From: Anabaena azotica FACHB-119
Lineage (GTDB): Bacteria > Cyanobacteriota > Cyanobacteriia > Cyanobacteriales > Nostocaceae
Reading direction: 5' to 3'
Length of the DNA: 64,000 nucleotides
Assembly (NCBI RefSeq): GCF_014697625.1
Contig: NZ_JACJSG010000019.1
Location: 1-64,000 of the forward strand
The position numbers were made by a program, and so were the translations under genes. Of this stretch, positions 59,187 to 64,000 are shown piece by piece. The notes beneath the pieces were generated by a model. It did no database searches and was not told the origin of the DNA. It worked only from the letters and a program-made list of their open reading frames with translations. Positions within the stretch are counted from its first letter, which is position 1, and the number at the start of each line of letters is the position of its first letter.

Positions 59187-59867
59187 TTAACTTTGAGGAT
59201 GACTCTCGACTGATTGTAGAGCTTGCTTGGCTTCAAGTGCGATCGCTTCTACTTCGTCATTTACCAGAGTTTCCAAGATAGACCTAGCCTCTGCACCACC
59301 TAAGCGCCCCAAAGCTTGGGCAACTCGGTAACGAATCTGCCAATCGGAACTGGTAGCATAAGGAGCCAAGACAGGAACTGCTTGCACATTGCCTAACTCG
59401 CCAAGAGAACTAATGGCTGCCGTTTGCACTAATTCCACATCTGAAGAGAGTGCTTGTTTGAGTAATTCAAACGATCGCGGATCTCCTAATTCCCCCAATG
59501 CAGCAATAATACTGAATTGCACCAACCATTCTGGAGTACTGTGATAAAGCTGCTCTAAATCATCAAAAGCAGCTTGTAATTTCAACGCCCCTAAACAGTC
59601 GGCGGCGGCGGCTTGCACATCAGCCTCTGGGTCATTTAATAAACCGCGCAGTATATCCAACGATAAATCTAAATCCTGAGCGCCTAATGTATCGAACTGA
59701 CTAACGGCTGAATACCTGACACGGGAATTACTATCAGTAACAGCTACTTGCACCAACTCAAAAGCGATCGCTGGTTCTAAATCACGGATTTGATTTACCG
59801 CACGTAAGCGTTCACCTAAATCTTCCGAACTGAGTGATTCTCTCACCGACTCAGGGGTAATACTCAT
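59187..59867 (-). CDS. nblB: HEAT-repeat phycobilisome degradation protein NblB
   Basis: A cyanobacterial HEAT/PBS-lyase-repeat protein; NblB takes part in phycobilisome breakdown under nutrient stress and resembles bilin-lyase subunits. The 226 residues are almost all HEAT repeats: SNSRVRYSAVSQFDTLG, DPEADVQAAAADCLGALKL, TPEWLVQFSIIAALGELGDP, DVELVQTAAISSLGELGNVQ and SDWQIRYRVAQALGRLGG. There is no separate catalytic domain. A CBS-pair gene lies 33 bases upstream in the same direction. The family is certain, and the NblB identity is based on size and repeat pattern. Confidence 0.75.
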   Translation of the reverse strand: MSITPESVRESLSSEDLGERLRAVNQIRDLEPAIAFELVQVAVTDSNSRVRYSAVSQFDTLGAQDLDLSLDILRGLLNDPEADVQAAAADCLGALKLQAAFDDLEQLYHSTPEWLVQFSIIAALGELGDPRSFELLKQALSSDVELVQTAAISSLGELGNVQAVPVLAPYATSSDWQIRYRVAQALGRLGGAEARSILETLVNDEVEAIALEAKQALQSVESHPQS

Positions 59868-59900
59868 TTAGCTTTCCTTGTGTTGACTGTTGACTGTTGA

Positions 59901-60359
59901 CTAGCTGGCGGCCATTGCACGAATAATATCGCCACGGGTAAGGATACCAATGACTTGACCTGCATCATCTAATACTGGTAAGCGGTGGACATTGCGATCG
60001 TGCATCAATTGGGCTGCTAGTTTCACAGACTGTTCAGGGGAAATAGTAACTGGATTTTTCGTCATCACTTCGCCCACACTTTGTCCTAACGCTTTATGTA
60101 GGTCGCGTTCATATACGAGAGGATTCTGTAAATAAATGACGCTATCTAAAAACATTATGTATGCGGGTGGAGATACACCAGTTTCTTGCCACATCAAATC
60201 AGTCTCTGAGATAATACCCAACAATTTACTGTCGTTATCCACAACAGGTAGACCACTAATCCGTCGTTCTGCCAGAATCTTGATGGCTTCTTGTAGCGGC
60301 GTTTCTGGCTTGACAACAATAGGGTTGTGACTCATCACATCGGCAACAATTTTAGGCAT
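59901..60359 (-). CDS. CBS-domain pair protein
   Basis: Two CBS domains make up the whole 152-residue protein: VMSHNPIVVKPETPLQEAIK and GLPVVDNDSKLLGIISETDL, then VMTKNPVTISPEQSVKLAAQ and RLPVLDDAGQVIGILTRGDI. CBS pairs bind adenine nucleotides and act as energy or redox sensors; in plants and cyanobacteria stand-alone pairs are linked to thioredoxin control. It is followed at once by TGTTGAC heptamers and then nblB, so the two are probably cotranscribed. Ligand unknown. Confidence 0.88.
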   Translation of the reverse strand: MPKIVADVMSHNPIVVKPETPLQEAIKILAERRISGLPVVDNDSKLLGIISETDLMWQETGVSPPAYIMFLDSVIYLQNPLVYERDLHKALGQSVGEVMTKNPVTISPEQSVKLAAQLMHDRNVHRLPVLDDAGQVIGILTRGDIIRAMAAS

Positions 60360-61022
60360 TGGTTCGCTGATACTCTTTTTCCAAAGTCTCTGCGCTTATT
60401 GTAGAAAATTCGGGGACTCTACTGATGTTGGTTAATAGATTGTTACGGTAGGGGACAGGTGATAGGTGACAGGTGATAGGTCAATACGGTTCAGATAAGA
60501 ATAATTAACCGCCGATAAACGCCGATAAACGCCGATTAGTTTAGATATTTAGTCAATGTTTCTGCCCAATTTAGCCTTAACTGAACCGTATTGGGTGATA
60601 GGTGACAGGTCACCGAAAATGATTTTTTAGATAAGCGATGAGATATTTATAGCAGTCAAAGCATAGGTTATACCGTTTCTTGATGAAGATGCACTTTATT
60701 CTGCGCTGTAGAGACGTTGCATGCAACGTCTCTACATTGTTTATTCGGCGCAACTTCATGGAGAATTGGTATTAGGACATCATACAATTTTAAAACCTTT
60801 AATTTCAAAGGCTTTCAGCCCTGTCAAGAGTCCCCTATCACCTGTCCCCTGCTATACATATCTCATCGCTTTTTTTTGAAATTGTGAGGATGAAAAAAGC
60901 GATCGCTCTTTTTTCTCTACAGCTACTCAGAACATATGAGAGAGCGATCGCATCAATTTTTGCTTAATTTAAAAGTTTAAATCCTACCTTTTGAGAGCAA
61001 CAATATACTCTCGAAAAACCTC
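60360..61022. repeat. Repeat-filled gap up to the CRISPR array
   Basis: Contents: AGGTGATAGGTGACAGG units near 60450-60480 and 60595; GCCGATAAAC decamers at 60511-60536; the perfect 28-bp palindrome at 60708-60735; the second arm of the 58-bp inverted repeat at 60799-60856; two GCGATCGC sites. The last 100 bases before the first CRISPR repeat are AT-rich and end in a small GAGAG/CTCTC hairpin. They are a possible leader. Confidence 0.5.
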
Positions 61023-61341
61023 GTTTCCATTAATTCAACTTCCGAAGAAGTTTAAAGTCGCACTCGCTGTCTCGTTTTTAGGCATTCCAACTGGTTTCCA
61101 TTAATTCAACTTCCGAAGAAGTTTAAAGCCATTCAATATCTGTCTGATGAGGTGTTCTTCGAGTTGTTTCCATTAATTCAACTTCCGAAGAAGTTTAAAG
61201 CTTTCTGCTGAAGGTCGTTCTCTTATTCAAGGAAGTTTCCATTAATTCAACTTCCGAAGAAGTTTAAAGCTAAAATTAAATTGATTATGACGTTGCATGG
61301 TCTTGAGTTTCCATTAATTCAATTTCCGAAGAAGTTTAAAG
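61023..61341 (+). CRISPR. CRISPR array: five 35-bp repeats, four spacers
   Basis: Repeats start at 61023, 61094, 61166, 61235 and 61307, each beginning GTTTCCATTAATTCAACTTC and ending GAAGAAGTTTAAAG. Spacers are 36, 37, 34 and 37 bp. Four repeats are identical; the last has one C-to-T change. A degenerate last repeat marks the leader-distal end, so the leader is probably on the left and transcription plus-strand. No cas gene is within the window, so the type cannot be assigned. Confidence 0.97.
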
Positions 61342-61582
61342 GGCTAGGCTGTAGAAGCTTGACCCAGAGCCGATCCTACAACAGTTTTTTGGGGGTTGTC
61401 AAATTTCTCCTAGATAAATGACATTAATTCTCAACAACTTTAATAATGACCAACCTCAAACCCATATCAGGAAGGTGATTTGGGGCATTTAACGAAAGAA
61501 TCAGGGTTTCAGCGATTTTACTTTTGCCCCAAAAACCAATGTCAGCCCATGAATAAGTCATGATAGCTATATTGGAGAAACT

Positions 61583-63700
61583 TTATGTATCGTAATTCGC
61601 CACAATACCCTCACCGATATTCTTCACTCTCTCCACTAACTCCTGTGGCGATACTACCTTGACACCACTACCAAAACCAACAATCCAGCGCCACAAATCA
61701 AAATCCTCTAAAGTCCACTTGGGAAAGGTGGCTTGAAAACGATGGGGGAAATTGCGATCGCCTGTCCTCGTCAAGCAAAATAAAGACTTTGGTAAATTAG
61801 TCGTAGTCTTCTGCATCGGTGGTGACATCTTCATCTCGGCGAAGCGTTTCGTCCCCTCAGTAATAAAAGGATAAATCCCGTCATTAAACCACAGTTCCAC
61901 AGTCACACAGACTTGCTTTCGTTTTTCTTTATCCGCACTGAGAAATTGTTTTTGGTCAGTGCTACTATTGCCTAAGTGCATCCCTGCACCAGCTTTAAAT
62001 AATTTTTGTAGCTTTTGTAAAGCTTGTGCTTGTGCTTCTCGACTGCGTTGTTGGGTTTGATGTCTAGCTAAAAACAGCCTATCCAGGCGTTCAAATCGCA
62101 TTAAACCAGAACCATCACCGCTTACACACTCATAACCCAAATACCAAGCCAAGTTAGAGAAAACTATTTGCAATGGATAAGCCAAGAAGAAGTCTTTGTC
62201 ATCCCCTGGATAACCCACACCCGCAAACCGTTTTAACTCTAACACCCTAGCTTCCACAATTGCTGTTTCCAATTGGGACAGATTATTACTCAAGGCGCTA
62301 CTATGCAGGTGTTTGGGGTCTACAATCGAACTGTTAGCGATCGCCCGCACTGGATAAATTTTAGCAGTATTTTCAATGCTGTGTGTTTGTAACAAACGCT
62401 GCTTAAAAGTTTCGTATATTGCCAAAGCCTGGGGGTCATTTAAACTGTTGGCTTGCGCTTGAATTATCTCAAACACTTTGATTAATTCCGGTTTAGACAG
62501 AATCCCAGTACCAGCAAAATAACCGTTACGCATAGGAAACTCAGGTAATATCTTATACGGTTTTAACACTTTTTCAATATCTTTACGCACTGTATCTTTT
62601 TCGCTTTCTGGGTTGTAAATTACGCCAGTTTGTGCCAAAGATTGAGTTAAAGTTTTTAAGCTACCCCCACCATTGTCAGTTAAAAAAGGGTGGTGAAGAA
62701 TCAAGCGAATTGTGCCGATTAAACGCTGAAAAGTCTGTTTGTCGGAGTAGGAATGTATACCAATTAAAGATGTCAATTCACAACTAGCAAATTCTTCAGG
62801 ATTTTGATTGGTAGCTGGGAAATTACTATTAATAATACCTTCTGTTTCTAGCCATGCTAAATCAGCCGCTATAGCTGCTTCCTCAGCATAAATTGTACCC
62901 CGCAGCTTTGCCATAATTGCGGTAATTTCTTCCAGGGAGTTGTCAAAATCGGGAAGATAGCCGAGAATATTTTCTAAAAGCTTTGGCTGAGTTAGGTGAA
63001 GTTCACCAATACCAGGATAATGAATAATTAAGAATATCAAATACATCAAGCGTTCAAAATCCACCAGATGACTGTAACGATGCGGTGTAATTTTTGCACG
63101 ACGATTTTGGGAATTGACAATTTGACGGGGAATACCAGCGATGAGTTTGGTAATTTGCTGTTGGGAAAATTTAGGTGAGGTAACATCAACTTTATTGACT
63201 GCGGCGAACCCTTCACCAATAATCGGCGGAAAGTCTTGCAGCAGTTTATACATACTTTCAATGATAGGGGTGGGGACTTGGCGCTGGCGTTGTTGATTCC
63301 AATGTATGCAGGTTGACAATGGAGTTTGTAAGTACCAGCCAATCCATTGGGGTTGGGGTAAATCGGTTAAAGCCAGTTGGTTGTTGACTTTGATCAAAAA
63401 GTCGATGCGAAAGGGACGCTTAAAATTAGTCGCGTCGTAGATTATGCTTTTACCTAATTTAATTGCAGTACAAATACGGTCAATTGCTGTAGCCTCGATT
63501 TTCTGCCATTCACCTTGAATTTTCGCATCACCATATAATTCGGCGCGGATGTTGTCAGTGGAGATGATTTCGTAGTTTCCCAGCTTGGATAGGATTGTTG
63601 CAAAGGTAGATTTACCGCTTCCAGGCGTACCGATGAGAAAATGAGCGATCGCTTTCGAGTCGGTTTTGGCTGACTGTTGATTCTTGACTATAGCAGGCAT
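61583..63700 (-). CDS. P-loop kinase fused to a WYL-domain regulator
   Basis: The N-terminal 200 residues are a polynucleotide-kinase-like P-loop domain: Walker A FLIGTPGSGKSTFA (Lys30), IISTDNIRAELYGD, and the phosphate-acceptor-side motif IIYDATNFKRPFR. A helical middle (about 210-450) looks like winged-helix or helical linker sequence (HPFLTDNGGGSLKTLTQSLA ... YNPESEKDTVRKDIEKVLKP). The C-terminal part has a WYL domain with W519-Y520-L521 in NLAWYLGYECV and RFERLDRLFLARH. WYL domains sense nucleic acids or nucleotides and often regulate phage-defence loci. The gene ends 241 bases from the CRISPR array and is convergent with it. Confidence 0.75.
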   Translation of the reverse strand: MPAIVKNQQSAKTDSKAIAHFLIGTPGSGKSTFATILSKLGNYEIISTDNIRAELYGDAKIQGEWQKIEATAIDRICTAIKLGKSIIYDATNFKRPFRIDFLIKVNNQLALTDLPQPQWIGWYLQTPLSTCIHWNQQRQRQVPTPIIESMYKLLQDFPPIIGEGFAAVNKVDVTSPKFSQQQITKLIAGIPRQIVNSQNRRAKITPHRYSHLVDFERLMYLIFLIIHYPGIGELHLTQPKLLENILGYLPDFDNSLEEITAIMAKLRGTIYAEEAAIAADLAWLETEGIINSNFPATNQNPEEFASCELTSLIGIHSYSDKQTFQRLIGTIRLILHHPFLTDNGGGSLKTLTQSLAQTGVIYNPESEKDTVRKDIEKVLKPYKILPEFPMRNGYFAGTGILSKPELIKVFEIIQAQANSLNDPQALAIYETFKQRLLQTHSIENTAKIYPVRAIANSSIVDPKHLHSSALSNNLSQLETAIVEARVLELKRFAGVGYPGDDKDFFLAYPLQIVFSNLAWYLGYECVSGDGSGLMRFERLDRLFLARHQTQQRSREAQAQALQKLQKLFKAGAGMHLGNSSTDQKQFLSADKEKRKQVCVTVELWFNDGIYPFITEGTKRFAEMKMSPPMQKTTTNLPKSLFCLTRTGDRNFPHRFQATFPKWTLEDFDLWRWIVGFGSGVKVVSPQELVERVKNIGEGIVANYDT

Positions 63701-63928
63701 TTAAGATGTTGTTTGAATAGTATTATTGCTGAAAAATCTTAAAGACCTAACCCCCCTACCCCCCTTCCCTACGAGGGAATGGGGGTTTTAAAGCCTCTCC
63801 CCTCCAGGGGAGAGGTTTGGAGAGGGGTCTTAAGTATATTTTGCACCTTTTCAAACATCCTCTAAGGTTATAATTTATAGTTATTATGCGTAGCCTCACA
63901 TAAAATTTTCCAAAAAGTTTAGAATAAC
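63701..63928. repeat. Repeat-rich spacer at the right end
   Basis: CCCCCTACCCCCCTTCCCTA and AGCCTCTCCCCTCCAGGGGA palindromic units (63750-63835) belong to the same family as 46320-46680. The promoter of the kinase-WYL gene should lie in the left part. Confidence 0.45.
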
Positions 63929-64000
63929 TTATTCTTTTGTGTTCTCATAAATCTTTCCCTCATAATCATCTAATGCCTTCATCAAGTCCTGATGTACCTG
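63929..64000 (-). CDS. C-terminal end of an unidentified gene (cut by window edge)
   Basis: On the minus strand the frame from the right edge reads QVHQDLMKALDDYEGKIYEN then TKE and a TAA stop at 63929-63931. It is uninterrupted, and its amino-acid composition looks like a real helical C-terminus. The family cannot be recognised from 23 residues. It would be transcribed in the same direction as the kinase-WYL gene and lie upstream of it, so it might belong to the same locus. Confidence 0.4.
   Translation of the reverse strand, partial: QVHQDLMKALDDYEGKIYENTKE

Noticed and set aside
1..64000. tRNA, rRNA, tmRNA or RNase P RNA genes
   Set aside because: Intergenic regions were read for cloverleaf arms and conserved RNA motifs; none was convincing.
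61342..64000. cas genes next to the CRISPR array
   Set aside because: The only complete gene there is the kinase-WYL fusion; no Cas1, Cas2, Cas6 or effector motif is present.

Overview
The window comes from a filamentous, heterocyst-forming type cyanobacterium close to Nostoc/Anabaena. The HIP1 octamer GCGATCGC is abundant. RpaB, Psb34, NblB, a CCB2/CCB4-type cytochrome b6f assembly factor, a CruA-type lycopene cyclase and a fused ThiO-ThiG are all cyanobacterial. Intergenic space is filled with the short tandem heptamers, decamers and palindromic or MITE-like repeats typical of Nostocales. An xisI remnant also points to this group. No rRNA or tRNA gene was found.

Layout. 1-700: the tail of an IS200/IS605 tnpA running off the left edge, then a repeat cluster. 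1-11.6 kb: two closely related type II NADH dehydrogenases in opposite orientations enclose a glycogen-debranching-like enzyme, two peroxiredoxin-family proteins, a methyltransferase and two small secreted or membrane proteins. 12-18 kb: a secreted coiled-coil protein, smc and a PRC-barrel protein. 18-27 kb: a PurM-like protein, cruA, citramalate synthase (cimA), a 2Fe-2S ferredoxin, an Asn/Thr-rich membrane-anchored protein and thiO-thiG. 27-32.5 kb: psb34, a TPR protein, a zinc alcohol dehydrogenase and two small cyanobacterial hypotheticals. 32.7-38.7 kb (minus strand): the translation/transcription operon rimP-nusA-ylxR-infB, with a terminator-like hairpin just before rimP. 39-47.6 kb: accessory genes (a membrane protein, a peptidoglycan-binding protein, a ClpP-fold protease, two Uma2 nucleases, an HNH nuclease with an overlapping small partner) and an internally deleted IS605-type element. 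47.7-50.9 kb: radA, rpaB and the CCB-type factor. 51-58.6 kb: a beta-propeller phytase, the xisI remnant, a DUF456 protein, two PEP-CTERM proteins and a two-repeat PPC/calpain protease. 59-60.4 kb: nblB and a CBS-pair protein enclosed by a perfect 58-bp inverted repeat. 61-63.7 kb: a five-repeat CRISPR array with no cas genes in view and, convergent to it, a P-loop kinase-WYL fusion. A partial gene runs off the right edge.

The strongest theme beyond individual genes is repeat invasion. The same G/C-skewed low-complexity repeats that fill the intergenic DNA also sit in frame inside conserved enzymes (SMC, citramalate synthase, CruA, ThiO-ThiG, the debranching enzyme). They also supply start or stop codons. 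At least three MITE-like families occur in two or more copies. The best candidate for an undescribed system is the kinase-WYL protein beside the CRISPR array. All functional calls rest on motif recognition by eye; no database search was run.
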